64,000 bases of DNA from an uncultured Anaerolineae bacterium (GCA_903822545.1 CAIJPN010000008.1:58967-122966), one strand, 5' to 3'. Shown: positions 9,623-18,017, counted from the first letter of the stretch. Made by a program: numbers and translations. The notes: generated by a model not told the origin, from the letters alone.

Positions 9623-9652
9623 GAATTATACAAAAATATTTTTGCATAATTC
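9623..9652. promoter_or_regulatory. 30-bp palindrome, probable operator of the SufR-like regulator
   Basis: Outer arms GAATTAT (9623-9629) and ATAATTC (9646-9652) enclose CAAAAATATTTTTG; 28 of 30 positions are symmetric. It lies between the divergent iscX/nuo genes and the regulator, overlaps the regulator's -35 (TTGCAT 9642-9647) and abuts the nuo promoter. There is no T tract use as a terminator between divergent genes, so an operator is the best reading. Confidence 0.7.
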
Positions 9653-9670
9653 GCAAAGTGATGATAAGAT
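9642..9670 (+). promoter_or_regulatory. promoter of the SufR-like gene
   Basis: TTGCAT (9642-9647), 17-base spacer, TAAGAT (9665-9670). The -35 lies inside the 30-bp palindrome, which predicts autorepression. Confidence 0.6.
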
Positions 9671-9721
9671 GACAAATGTCACCCCAAACAACCCAGGTGC
9701 AACGCACCCCCTTGAGCAAAA

Positions 9722-10306
9722 ATGTTCTCCCGCCAAAAAATACTCACCTATCTCAAAGCTCACCCCGGCGTTACCGCCGCTGAAATGGCACGCGCCTTGC
9801 GTGTTACGCCAGCCAACATCCGGCACCACCTGGCGGCGCTTGTCAAAGATGGGCTGGCGCAATCCGCATCCAGGGCGGGCGGACGTGGACGGCCCGAAAA
9901 AATCTACCGCGTCAGCGATTCTTCGCTGGGGGATAATCTGCCTATGCTGGTAGAAGTTCTTTTGGAAAATGTTCCCGCCAGCGAGTTGGATGCCACGCTG
10001 GAACACCTGGCCGCCCGCCTGGCCGGCACCACTCCCGAGCAGCGCACAATCTTGCACCGCCGCCTGTCTGCCGTTGTGGATAGATTCTCGTCGCTGAATT
10101 ACCACCCCCGCTGGGAAGCCCACGCCCACGGCCCGCGCATCATCCTGGCGCACTGCCCCTACACTGCGGTCATCGCCAAACACCCCGAACTTTGCCGCAT
10201 GGACGCCTTAGCGCTGCAAAAAATCCTTTCCCAGCCGGTTGAGCAGACCGCGCAAATGGAAAGCAACGAGCGCGGAATCCCGTTTTGCATGTTTCGTGTT
10301 TTATAA
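9722..10306 (+). CDS. SufR-like Fe-S sensing winged-helix regulator
   Basis: A 194-residue regulator with an ArsR/DeoR-like winged helix (about 1-63; GRGRPEKIY is the wing) and a C-terminal domain with C145, C158 and C189. The C-X12-C spacing and surrounding HCPY..HPELCxxD motif match SufR, the cyanobacterial and actinobacterial repressor of suf genes that binds a 4Fe-4S cluster and lets go of DNA when the cluster is lost. Here it faces iscX and three complex I genes, so a plausible job is matching complex I synthesis to Fe-S supply. It could instead control only itself. It is alone on its strand. Confidence 0.72.
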   Translation: MFSRQKILTYLKAHPGVTAAEMARALRVTPANIRHHLAALVKDGLAQSASRAGGRGRPEKIYRVSDSSLGDNLPMLVEVLLENVPASELDATLEHLAARLAGTTPEQRTILHRRLSAVVDRFSSLNYHPRWEAHAHGPRIILAHCPYTAVIAKHPELCRMDALALQKILSQPVEQTAQMESNERGIPFCMFRVL

Positions 10307-10320
10307 GGATCCAGGTGAAC

Positions 10321-10908
10321 ATGATGAAACGCTTCTTGACCATTATCTTCCTCGCAGTCCTGGGGCTGATCCTATTTATTCCAGGCCGCGTATCCCTTGC
10401 AACCCCTACCCCGCCATACGTTATCATCAACAAAGAAACCAAAGAATGTTACATCACCATCCTGGGCGATGACTGCTCCTGGTGCAACCCGCCAGCCGGC
10501 TGGGAAGTGCAAGGCGTAGCAACTGCCGACGCCAACCACGCCTGCCCGGATGGTTATACCAGGATTGAAAAACTCCAGATGGAGTGCAATCGCTACAAAA
10601 ACCAGTTTTGTTGCAGTGGATATTCACATCATGGTAACTGTGAAGATATGGTCGTCAATGAAGCGCAACAAAGCTGCGCATTTGTGGAGGATATCCAAGC
10701 CTGCAATTTGCCGGCCGGTTGGTCAAAACGCCCCGAATCCATCGACGAACGCAGTTGGGTCTGCCCATATTCCCAATGGACTGAAAACATCACCTGCCAG
10801 CCCGAACCAACGCCCCAAGATTCCCCGTTGCCACCAATTGCAGCCGCAGGTTTGCTGCTCGCTATCAGCGGTATACTGGCCTGGCAGATGCACAAACGCC
10901 AAAAATGA
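10321..10908 (+). CDS. cysteine-rich exported protein with C-terminal anchor
   Basis: A 195-residue protein of unknown function. It has an N-terminal signal peptide (hydrophobic stretch about 5-22), a body with about 14 cysteines, and a C-terminal transmembrane helix followed by HKRQK, which would leave it anchored with the body outside. Cysteines occur in repeated C-N-x-P-A-G-W units (residues about 56 and 130), which hints at two related disulfide-bonded modules. The ATG at 10321 with AGGTGAAC upstream is preferred to an ATG 36 bases earlier, since the signal peptide then starts properly. No neighbour explains the role. Confidence 0.65.
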   Translation: MMKRFLTIIFLAVLGLILFIPGRVSLATPTPPYVIINKETKECYITILGDDCSWCNPPAGWEVQGVATADANHACPDGYTRIEKLQMECNRYKNQFCCSGYSHHGNCEDMVVNEAQQSCAFVEDIQACNLPAGWSKRPESIDERSWVCPYSQWTENITCQPEPTPQDSPLPPIAAAGLLLAISGILAWQMHKRQK

Positions 10909-11011
10909 CCAGATCAACAAGGGGATTATTTCGTTCTGCCTAACAGGGAACTAAAACTCAACATGCATCGTCATTGGGCAGTAAATCTTATCCACCAAAG
11001 GAGCTGACCCA

Positions 11012-11614
11012 ATGAAAACCCAAATTATTTTATCCGTTCTGATTTTAACCCTGGCGCTGACTGCCTGCGCACCAACTGTGCCGGTGATCGAGCAACCCAC
11101 GCCCACCCTTTCGCCAGAACCTGGCCCCCCGGCAGAACCAACATCGACAGCCGTCCCTACGCTGGAAGCACCCGCCGAGAAAGTGCCGGCCTTGCCCGTG
11201 GAATCGCTCACCTACGCGGATGAAACCTTCGGCTTGCTGATAGATTTCCCCGCAGGATGGATCATTGGCGAACCAATGATCCTGGGCGAGCGCGCCAGCC
11301 AAACAGTTATCGCTTCACCAGATAAAGCAAACCAGGTGCTGGTGACCATTTACAACTGGGATCCTAAAAATGACCTGAAGGCTTATGCAGATCACCGCAA
11401 ACTGGCCTGGGATGCGTCTGGGTTCGCCATCGATTCCGAAAATGAATGGGTGCTGGATAATGGTCAGGGCGTGATGGCTTATATCGTCAAAACCCCCGAG
11501 CAGCAGGCCTTTTTCGCCTTCGCCGTGGCCGGAGACCGTTACCTGGAATTTTCGGGAAACGGCGACCTGGCGCTGATTGAACAAATTGCTCTGACATTAC
11601 GCTTTGTGAAATAA
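11012..11614 (+). CDS. lipoprotein with Pro/Thr linker
   Basis: A 200-residue lipoprotein. The signal peptide ends in the lipobox LTAC (Cys19 as lipid site), followed by a Thr/Pro/Glu linker to about residue 65 and a compact C-terminal domain of about 135 residues. That domain (YADETFGLLIDFPAGW..) resembles the PsbP-like/DUF1795-type folds often found in surface lipoproteins, but this is only a resemblance. A typical AAAGGAG site precedes the ATG. Function unknown. Confidence 0.72.
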   Translation: MKTQIILSVLILTLALTACAPTVPVIEQPTPTLSPEPGPPAEPTSTAVPTLEAPAEKVPALPVESLTYADETFGLLIDFPAGWIIGEPMILGERASQTVIASPDKANQVLVTIYNWDPKNDLKAYADHRKLAWDASGFAIDSENEWVLDNGQGVMAYIVKTPEQQAFFAFAVAGDRYLEFSGNGDLALIEQIALTLRFVK

Positions 11615-11623
11615 TCCTTCTCT

Positions 11624-11669
11624 AAAAAGAAACTGGACAATCGTAGGGATCGTCCAGTTTCTTTTTTTA
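11624..11669. terminator. bidirectional terminator
   Basis: AAAGAAACTGGAC (11626-11638) pairs perfectly with GTCCAGTTTCTTT (11652-11664) and has T/A runs on both sides. It serves the convergent lipoprotein and the membrane protein at 11667. Confidence 0.9.
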
Positions 11670-12788
11670 TGGCTTGATTTCCATGCGCCAGGGGCCGAGC
11701 GCAATAATCTCAAGATATTTGATGGCCGGATCATCAATAACGTAGGTATTATTATCGGGGATTTCTTCGTCGATCAACCAGATTGTATAACCGTTATCGC
11801 CATAGCCAATTACGATGATGTAGTCGCTATGAGCATTGCCAGCTTGCAAGACAATATCACCCAGCGTGCCGCCCAGGCGCACAACACGCGCATTTTGGCC
11901 TTCAAAAGCGCCAGGCATGGCAACCAGCGGGGCGCTGCTGAGAGGCTGGATGGTGATTTTCCAATTGCCAGTTGTTTCGATTTCAAGACCGGGGATGAGT
12001 GTGCCATCGCCATTGAGAACACGCTGGCCGCTGTAAGTCTCCGGTGACTCGAACAAGCTGTCGTATGGATCGCCATTTGCATCGAGGGCGTAAACGATGA
12101 AGGTACTGTTTTCGGCATGCTCGGCGGCGACCAGTACCGGGCCAGTGTAAGCACTAACATCCAGCTTGGCGTTGCCGGTGCCTGTGAATACTTTAGGGGC
12201 AACCCCGGTGGCAGTACGCGCCGGTGTGATGACGACAGTTTCGATAGTGGTCGAAGCGGTTGGGGTGATGCCCGGCTGGTTGCTGGTGGCCTGGGGAGTA
12301 AGTGACGTGAGGGGCTGCGGGGTTTGCAGCGGGATCGGGCTTGTTTCTTTCGCGGGGCTGGTTGTCTCGATAACGGGTGTCTCTGACGGGAGGGGTGTAT
12401 CTTCAGCCGCGGGGCGGGTTGGGGTAACGGTATCCAGCGGCAGGGCAGATGGTAACCCCGGCTCGGGGGTGGCATCTGCCGCAGGCGGGCGATTCATCCC
12501 CACGATGAAAACAAACAATCCCACCATCCCAACTGTAAGCAGGCCAAGGAATAGCACTGACTGGAGTGAAGCCAGCGAGGTTTTTACCAGCGCCCCGGTG
12601 ATGCTTTCGAGCTGTTCAGGCATGAACCAGGCCAGGTAGTTGAGCAGCAGGATGGGCAGGCCGGTCAGCAGGTAGCCGATTTCAAGGTAGTTGGTGTGGC
12701 CGGGATGGGTCGGGTTTTGTAAATCAGCCAGGTAGAGCCCGGCTGGCAGCAAAATCAGCAGCCCGAGCGCGATGCGGATGAGTTTCAT
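11667..12788 (-). CDS. membrane-anchored protein with Thr/Pro-rich stalk
   Basis: A 373-residue protein with three hydrophobic segments in the first 120 residues (about 5-22, 37-57, 78-97), a Thr/Pro/Ser-rich stalk from about 105 to 190, and a beta-rich C-terminal domain (about 200-373). The tail domain has two similar halves (LDVSAYTGPVLVAAEH.., and AKVVRLGG-like), as in pre-peptidase C-terminal-type ligand-binding modules. The likely location is the cell surface. It follows the DUF4404 gene by 9 bases and is probably co-transcribed. No clear Shine-Dalgarno. Function unknown. Confidence 0.65.
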   Translation of the reverse strand: MKLIRIALGLLILLPAGLYLADLQNPTHPGHTNYLEIGYLLTGLPILLLNYLAWFMPEQLESITGALVKTSLASLQSVLFLGLLTVGMVGLFVFIVGMNRPPAADATPEPGLPSALPLDTVTPTRPAAEDTPLPSETPVIETTSPAKETSPIPLQTPQPLTSLTPQATSNQPGITPTASTTIETVVITPARTATGVAPKVFTGTGNAKLDVSAYTGPVLVAAEHAENSTFIVYALDANGDPYDSLFESPETYSGQRVLNGDGTLIPGLEIETTGNWKITIQPLSSAPLVAMPGAFEGQNARVVRLGGTLGDIVLQAGNAHSDYIIVIGYGDNGYTIWLIDEEIPDNNTYVIDDPAIKYLEIIALGPWRMEIKP

Positions 12789-12797
12789 GCAGTTGTT

Positions 12798-13070
12798 TTA
12801 TATCCCGGCATTGCTCAAGATTTCGAGCAGTTGTGAAATAGTGGTAGTGAGGGTGGGATGGCTGACTTCCATGGCTTCGATGTTCTGACGCAAGCCTTTG
12901 AGGGCTGAGATGGGGGATTGTTCGGGTTCGTGGGATGAGCGTTCGAGTAGTTTGTGGATGTCGGTATGCAGGCCGCGTAGGAGTTCTTGTTCTGGCTCAT
13001 CGACGCTGGGGGTGTTTTCGATCTGTGTTTGCAGCAGTTGGAGTAGTTTGTGAAGTTCGGGGTCAGACAT
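12798..13070 (-). CDS. DUF4404 family protein
   Basis: A 90-residue helical acidic protein that begins with a leucine-rich LHKLLQLLQTQIE segment and a second LLRGLHTDIHKLLE segment, the layout of DUF4404. The family has no known function. AGGAG lies 7 bases before the ATG at 13070. It is the first gene of a two-gene unit with the stalked membrane protein. Confidence 0.72.
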   Translation of the reverse strand: MSDPELHKLLQLLQTQIENTPSVDEPEQELLRGLHTDIHKLLERSSHEPEQSPISALKGLRQNIEAMEVSHPTLTTTISQLLEILSNAGI

Positions 13071-13316
13071 GGTGACGCTCCTGGGAGATTGGTCTTGGTG
13101 GCCGAGGAATTCCCCGGCTCTCTTTCATTTTACAACGATTGGGCAAAAAGTTTCCAGCTTTGGGGTAATGGGATTTTGTAACCGAGGGATTCTGGCGGGT
13201 TGCCGCGCCCAACCCACGATATCAACGTTCCGTAAAGATTACCTATTTCCTAGTTGACTCGGGTTGTCCAAACATGCTACGATTCTTTCAAATCTGTTAG
13301 CTTAGGAGGATCGGCG

Positions 13317-14378
13317 ATGTTCAAACAAAAGTCAGTTGTATTTGCGGTTTTATTGAGTGCCTTGCTGGTTGCACTGGTAGCTACAGCGGTTGGCGCGGCC
13401 CCCAATCGCCAGGCAGAAGTCAAACTCAGCCTTGACCAGGATGCTTTTGGCCCTACCCAGGCAGTGATCGTGCATGTGACCATCAGCAACCCTGGCAATT
13501 CGGCGGTGAAAGTGCTGAAGTGGTTCACCCCGGCAGAAGATGTGGAAGAAGCGCTCTTCAAGGTGACCCGCGATGGACAACCTGTGGCCTATATTGGGGC
13601 AATTTACAAGCGCCCTGCCGCTGCAGCAGCTGATTATGTGACCCTGAAGCCGGGCGCCAGCCTGAGCCGGGATGTAGATATTTCGGCGTACTATGATTTT
13701 TCAGTAAGCGGCAATTACTCTATCTCTTACGATGTTTCAGCCTGGAATTTATATTCAGAAAAAGCCAACGGCTGGTTCAACGCTGCGATGTCTTCTGAAA
13801 AAGTGGATTTCTATGCCGAAGGCCGGGCTGCAAAAACCCCAGAAAACCCCGTTCCCTCAGCGGTTTCTGGCACCACCAGTTTCAATAAATGCACCACCGC
13901 CCAACAAACCACGGGAACATCGGCGCGAGCCCAGGCCAGCACGTATGCAGCAGATGCCCTGGCCTATTTGAATTCTAATAAGCAGGGTGCGCGCTATACC
14001 ACCTGGTTCGGCGTTTACTCATCATCACGCTATACCACCGTCAAAACACACTTTAATGCCATCAGCAGTGCCATGGATACGGCCCCGGTAACGCTGGATT
14101 GCAGTTGCAGGAAGAAATACTATGCTTATGTTTATCCCACCCAGCCTTACACCATCTACCTGTGCAGCGTATTCTGGACTGCGCCACTGAAAGGCACTGA
14201 TTCGCAGGCTGGCACACTCATCCACGAAATGAGCCACTTCAACGTGGTTGCAAAAACAGACGATTATGTTTACGGTCAATCTGGCGCGAAAAGCCTGGCG
14301 ATCAGCAACCCTGATAACGCCATCAATAACGCTGACAATCACGAATACTTCGCCGAGAACACCCCTAGCCTGCCGTAA
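13317..14378 (+). CDS. secreted M35-type (aspzincin) metalloprotease
   Basis: A 353-residue exported protein with a clear signal peptide (about 1-28). Residues about 30-175 form an immunoglobulin-like N domain; the catalytic domain follows. The zinc motif HEMSH is followed by KTDDYVYG, matching the aspzincin signature HExxH + GTxDxxYG of M35 deuterolysins and peptidyl-Lys metalloendopeptidases, and NADNHEYFAEN near the end also fits. These enzymes cleave proteins outside the cell. The ATG at 13317 is set by AGGAGG 7 bases upstream. M35 is best known from fungi and some bacteria. The gene stands alone with its own terminator. Confidence 0.85.
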   Translation: MFKQKSVVFAVLLSALLVALVATAVGAAPNRQAEVKLSLDQDAFGPTQAVIVHVTISNPGNSAVKVLKWFTPAEDVEEALFKVTRDGQPVAYIGAIYKRPAAAAADYVTLKPGASLSRDVDISAYYDFSVSGNYSISYDVSAWNLYSEKANGWFNAAMSSEKVDFYAEGRAAKTPENPVPSAVSGTTSFNKCTTAQQTTGTSARAQASTYAADALAYLNSNKQGARYTTWFGVYSSSRYTTVKTHFNAISSAMDTAPVTLDCSCRKKYYAYVYPTQPYTIYLCSVFWTAPLKGTDSQAGTLIHEMSHFNVVAKTDDYVYGQSGAKSLAISNPDNAINNADNHEYFAENTPSLP

Positions 14379-14401
14379 CAGGTAAAACTCCCCATCTACA
14401 C

Positions 14402-14441
14402 AAAAAAACTCCCCGCTGTTGACATGCGGGGAGTTTTTTTT
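14402..14441. terminator. terminator after the M35 gene
   Basis: AAAACTCCCCGC (14405-14416) pairs with GCGGGGAGTTTT (14426-14437), followed by T residues. It can also serve the convergent dCMP deaminase. Confidence 0.92.
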
Positions 14442-14505
14442 GTGAAACCCTTCGATGCCTGGCAATTGCCCAAATTGGCCGCTTTTTGGTAGGGAAATAA
14501 CCGGT

Positions 14506-14943
14506 TCAGGCCGCGCCGGGCAAATATTCCTGCTGACGAAGCTCGATATTGGCCGCTTTGATGAAGTTAAGTGCGTTTTCATCCTGGCGGTAGGCCACGC
14601 TGTAAACTATTTTAGAGATACCAGCGTTGATAAGGGCTTTGGTGCAGTTGATGCAGGGCAGGTGCGTCACATAACAGATCGCCCCGCGTGTTGAAACGCC
14701 GTGCAGCGCCGCCTGGATGATGGCATTCGTCTCAGCATGGATGGTGCGGACGCAGTGGCCCTCCACCATCAGGTGGCCGATCTCATCGCAGTGACCCTGC
14801 CCGGCGGGAGAACCGTTAAAGCCAGTGGTCAGGATGCGCTTTTCGAGCACGAGCACGCACCCAACCAGGGCGCGGTCACAGGTCGAGCGTTCTGATACAG
14901 CGTAGGCAATTTTCATGAAGTAGGAATCCCAGTCAGGGCGCAT
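14506..14943 (-). CDS. dCMP/cytidine deaminase family protein
   Basis: A 145-residue zinc deaminase of the dCMP deaminase (ComEB) group. The motif HAETNAI (H69, E71) and PCINC (C97, C100) supply the zinc ligands and proton shuttle. The expected reaction is dCMP to dUMP, feeding thymidylate synthesis. Two extra cysteines and a histidine near 51-64 match the structural zinc site common in dCMP deaminases. Start at 14943 with GGAGGAAC upstream; the longer reading frame would run into glmS, which ends 16 bases upstream. Confidence 0.88.
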   Translation of the reverse strand: MRPDWDSYFMKIAYAVSERSTCDRALVGCVLVLEKRILTTGFNGSPAGQGHCDEIGHLMVEGHCVRTIHAETNAIIQAALHGVSTRGAICYVTHLPCINCTKALINAGISKIVYSVAYRQDENALNFIKAANIELRQQEYLPGAA

Positions 14944-14959
14944 ACAGTTCCTCCAGGTT

Positions 14960-16801
14960 TTATTCGACAGTAACGCTTTTCGCCAGGTTACGCGGCTGGT
15001 CAACATCCAGCCCACGGATGGCAGCGATGTGATAGGCCAGCAGTTGCAGCGGGATGACCGTCACAACTGGCGAGAGCATCCAGGGCGATTCGGGAATCCA
15101 CAAAACGTGGTCGGCCATTCCAGAGACGAGTTCATCGCCATCGGTGGCAACCGCGATCACCGTGCCACCGCGCGCTTTGGCCTGCTGGATCTGGCTGATC
15201 ATTTTCTCGTGCCAGGGGTCTTTGGGAGCCAGGCAGATCACCGGCATATCCTTATCGATCAGCGCAATCGGGCCGTGTTTCATCTCACCCGCCGGGTAGC
15301 CCTCGGCGTGAACGTAAGAAATCTCTTTCAGTTTCAGCGCACCTTCGTAAGCAATCGGCATGTTGATGCCGCGCCCCAGGTACAGGCAATCGCGGATATC
15401 TTTCAGCGCATGAGCAACCTTTTCCACCGCTGCTTCACGCGCCAGTGTGCGCCCCACCAGGTCGGGGATCAGCCGCAGGTCTTTGACAAGCTGGCGGCGG
15501 GTCGTTTCGTCGAGTGTGCCACGCAGTTCGCCCAGCAAGATCGCCAGCATGTATTGATCCACCAGCGGAGCGGTGAAGGCTTTGGTGGAGGCCACGCCGA
15601 TTTCCGGGCCGGTTTGCATCGAGATGCTGCCCGCGGCAATGCGCATGGCTTGTGATCCAATCGCATTGACAATGCTCCAGACAATCGCGCCCTTGCGGCG
15701 GCCTTCTTCCATGGCAGCCAGCGTATCGGCGGTTTCGCCAGATTGTGAGATGGCCATCACCACCGTATTTTTGTCGATGATCGGATCCGAGTAGCGGAAT
15801 TCCGAGCCAATGACCACTTCCACGGGGATGCGGGCAATGCGTTCGATCAGGGTTTTGCCCACCATCCCGGCATAGGCGGCCGTGCCGCAGGCGGTGATGT
15901 AGATTTTGTCGATGCGGCGGGCAATCTCGGGGGTGAGATTCAGCTCAGGCAGGCGGATTTTACCTTTTTCAAAGTCTACGCGCCCGGCCAGGGTATCTGT
16001 CAACGCCCGCACCTGCTCGTGGATTTCCTTCTGCATAAAGTGGCGGAATTCACCCTTCTCAGCCGCCACCGGGTCCCACGAAACAGGGTGGATCTGCGGC
16101 TGAATCAGTTTCCCGTCCAATGTCTCCACCCGGATACCATCGCGGGTGACAACGGCCATCTGGTGCGATTCAAGAAAGATGACGCGGCGTGAGTGGTCGA
16201 TGATGGCGGGAATGTCGGACGCAATAAAGTTTTCGCCATCACCCAGGCCGAGCACCACACCCCCGGCATTGCCAATGCGCGCGCAGACGATTTTATCGGG
16301 CTCATCGGCGCTCATCAGAACGATGCCGTGCGCCCCGCGAATCTGCTGGAAGGTACGCCGGGCGGCTTCGGTCAGGTCGAGTGCGGCAGCCATGTGATGT
16401 TCCACCAGGTGAACGATGGTTTCGGTGTCAGTATCCGAGTTGAAAATGACCCCCTCGGCGCTCAGTTCGTCGCGAAGTTCGAGGAAATTCTCAACGATGC
16501 CATTGTGAACCACCACCACGCGCCCGGTGCTGCCAAGGTGCGGATGAGCATTGCGGGCGCTGGGCGCGCCGTGAGTGGCCCAACGGGTGTGCCCGATGCC
16601 TGGCGCGCCGCTGAGCGGCTGTCGGCTGACCAGGTCAGCCAGGTTTTGCAATTTGCCAGCATCGCGCCGGACTTCAATGGCATTGTCCTGGAACACAGCA
16701 ATGCCCGCCGAGTCGTATCCACGATACTCCAGGCGTCTTAATCCATTCAAAATGATCGGCGTCGCATCACGCGGCCCGATGTATCCGACGATTCCACACA
16801 T
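14960..16801 (-). CDS. glmS: glutamine-fructose-6-phosphate aminotransferase
   Basis: A 613-residue enzyme that makes glucosamine-6-phosphate for peptidoglycan. The class II glutaminase domain starts with the nucleophile Cys right after the initiator Met (MCGIVGYIG), and two SIS domains follow from about residue 290. The ending NLAKSVTVE is the family hallmark C-terminus. The ATG at 16801 has GGAGG upstream; the longer open frame to 17023 is leader RNA, not protein. The leader holds a probable glmS ribozyme, which would make expression fall when the product accumulates. dCMP deaminase follows in the same unit. Confidence 0.96.
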   Translation of the reverse strand: MCGIVGYIGPRDATPIILNGLRRLEYRGYDSAGIAVFQDNAIEVRRDAGKLQNLADLVSRQPLSGAPGIGHTRWATHGAPSARNAHPHLGSTGRVVVVHNGIVENFLELRDELSAEGVIFNSDTDTETIVHLVEHHMAAALDLTEAARRTFQQIRGAHGIVLMSADEPDKIVCARIGNAGGVVLGLGDGENFIASDIPAIIDHSRRVIFLESHQMAVVTRDGIRVETLDGKLIQPQIHPVSWDPVAAEKGEFRHFMQKEIHEQVRALTDTLAGRVDFEKGKIRLPELNLTPEIARRIDKIYITACGTAAYAGMVGKTLIERIARIPVEVVIGSEFRYSDPIIDKNTVVMAISQSGETADTLAAMEEGRRKGAIVWSIVNAIGSQAMRIAAGSISMQTGPEIGVASTKAFTAPLVDQYMLAILLGELRGTLDETTRRQLVKDLRLIPDLVGRTLAREAAVEKVAHALKDIRDCLYLGRGINMPIAYEGALKLKEISYVHAEGYPAGEMKHGPIALIDKDMPVICLAPKDPWHEKMISQIQQAKARGGTVIAVATDGDELVSGMADHVLWIPESPWMLSPVVTVIPLQLLAYHIAAIRGLDVDQPRNLAKSVTVE

Positions 16802-16849
16802 GGGGGTTCCTCCAGTTTTTTCGGTGTCCAAAATCTCTGGGTTTTGGAC

Positions 16850-17126
16850 AAGGTGAATTCCAAGGTCGTGAGACATTGGAGTCCAGAAGGCCACTTCCAC
16901 ATAGTTTACCGGCCCGGTTGCCCGTGCAGGGTTGTGATGCGGATTGTATGTACCGGAGGGAAAGATGGCGGGCGTATGGGCACACCCGGAGGGCTTCCGC
17001 TGAACTGTCGATTTTCCTGCCATTGGAGTAAAACATCACCTGATGTTCTTCCTGGCAGTTGGCCCCATCCTGCGATGGGGAACCCTCATCCTCGTCATCC
17101 CGTTAAAACGGCGGGATCATGCGCTG
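16850..17126 (-). ncRNA. probable glmS ribozyme in the glmS leader
   Basis: Read on the minus strand the leader has AGCGC (17125-17121), a P2-like hairpin (ATCCCG 17097-17102 with CGGGAT 17112-17117), GACGAGG (17096-17090), then GAGGGTT (17087-17081), later AATCGACAG and GCGGAAGCCCTC (about 17000-16989). This follows the order and spacing of the glmS ribozyme core: A|GCGCC, P2, GACGAGG, GGGUU, AUCGA, GGCGGAUGCCC. CGC after the cleavage site can pair with GCG (P2.1), and GAGGG with CCCTC (P3). Predicted cleavage lies between 17125 and 17124. Two extra hairpins (17063-17080 and 17017-17058) are inserted between GGGUU and AUCGA. The P4 region toward glmS was not resolved, so the 3' edge is approximate. 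Confidence 0.72.
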
Positions 17127-17188
17127 TCTTTCCTGTGCAAAAATTTGTCAGCGACCTCCTTTTAGTGAATGTTGGAAAATAAAATGGG

Positions 17189-17220
17189 ATTATACCGTGA
17201 CTTTTGGATGGAATATGAAA
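17189..17220 (-). promoter_or_regulatory. possible glmS promoter
   Basis: A consensus TATAAT (17189-17194, minus strand) lies about 65 bases before the predicted ribozyme cleavage site. No strong -35 is seen. It would give a short 5' fragment upstream of the ribozyme. Confidence 0.4.
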
Positions 17221-17294
17221 AACTGTATTGGTCACAAAAGCGGCAGATCATTTTGGGCTCATACACTTCATCATGGAGTCACTATTTACACGAT

Positions 17295-17331
17295 AAAAAA
17301 GCGCTAACCGCCACCCACGATTAGCGCTTTC
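17295..17331 (-). terminator. terminator after the DUF333 lipoprotein
   Basis: AAAGCGCTAA (17298-17307) pairs with TTAGCGCTTT (17321-17330); on the minus strand a T run follows. Confidence 0.85.
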
Positions 17332-17352
17332 AACATTCCGTAGTACAAAATA

Positions 17353-17799
17353 TTACTGGTTCGGGTCGCACGTGCCGTTGAAATACTCCCAAACGTCACA
17401 AGATTTGCCGTTCTTAAAGGTGCAGGTACCCAGTTCCTTGTCACTACCGCTTTCACCAGTGATGGCATATTCCCCGCCGGTGATGGCGCAATACTGGGCT
17501 GCCTGGGTGATATAGCCGGTGATTTTCAGGCCGCCGGCCGGGCATTCGCCGCGCATCAGCGCCCATTCTTCACACTGACGGTTGTCTTCGAACACGCACA
17601 CCCCATACTGCCCAAGATCGCCGCGCGTTTGGATGGATAGCGTGCCGCCCTGTTTGGTGCAGTTCTCCGAGGCCGGGTTAGCAATCCCGGCGCTGTCAGA
17701 TGTTTCAGTTGCAGCGGGCTGGGTGGCAGGCGTAGCACAGGCCGCCAGGAATACAGCCAGCAAAAGTACAGGAATGAAAACTTTCAGTGAGCGAAACAT
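17353..17799 (-). CDS. lipoprotein with two DUF333 repeats
   Basis: A 148-residue lipoprotein. Lipobox LAAC places the lipidated Cys near residue 21, followed by a short Thr/Ala-rich spacer. Two repeats of the DUF333 (hemolysin-like) type follow: C-T-K-Q-G-G-T..GVCVFEDNRQCEEWALMRGEC and C-A-I-T-G-G-E..LGTCTFKNGKSCDVWEYFNGTC. The cysteines probably form disulfides. Role at the cell surface unknown. AAGGA before the ATG at 17799 fixes the start. It precedes its own terminator and stands alone. Confidence 0.82.
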   Translation of the reverse strand: MFRSLKVFIPVLLLAVFLAACATPATQPAATETSDSAGIANPASENCTKQGGTLSIQTRGDLGQYGVCVFEDNRQCEEWALMRGECPAGGLKITGYITQAAQYCAITGGEYAITGESGSDKELGTCTFKNGKSCDVWEYFNGTCDPNQ

Positions 17800-17984
17800 A
17801 GCGAAATCCTTTCTCTGATTGTGAATTACAGAACTAAGACGAAAGATGGCACAAAAAGTTCCCGCATCCAAGCAATTCTCGGCCAGGTGAGAGACTTTCT
17901 TGAAGCCCAAAGATCAATTACCCTGGTTTTCTTGTTTGGAAAAGTGCAAAAACAAAACACACTCTGGTAAAGGGGCTGCCCTTT

Positions 17985-18010
17985 TTGGATACCCCATCTG
18001 GGGTATCCAA
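17985..18010. repeat. perfect inverted repeat
   Basis: TTGGATACCCC (17985-17995) and GGGGTATCCAA (18000-18010) with a 4-base loop. It lies downstream of the TadG fragment on the minus strand, but there is no T tract, so terminator function is uncertain. Confidence 0.6.
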
Positions 18011-18017
18011 TGCTGTT

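Noticed and set aside
16802..17023. N-terminal extension of GlmS in the same frame
   Set aside because: The glutaminase nucleophile must be residue 2 after Met, and the region carries the ribozyme; the extension is not translated.
17119..17307. Small plus-strand ORF upstream of the DUF333 lipoprotein
   Set aside because: It lies over the glmS promoter and ribozyme start on the other strand, has no ribosome-binding site and ends in the terminator hairpin.
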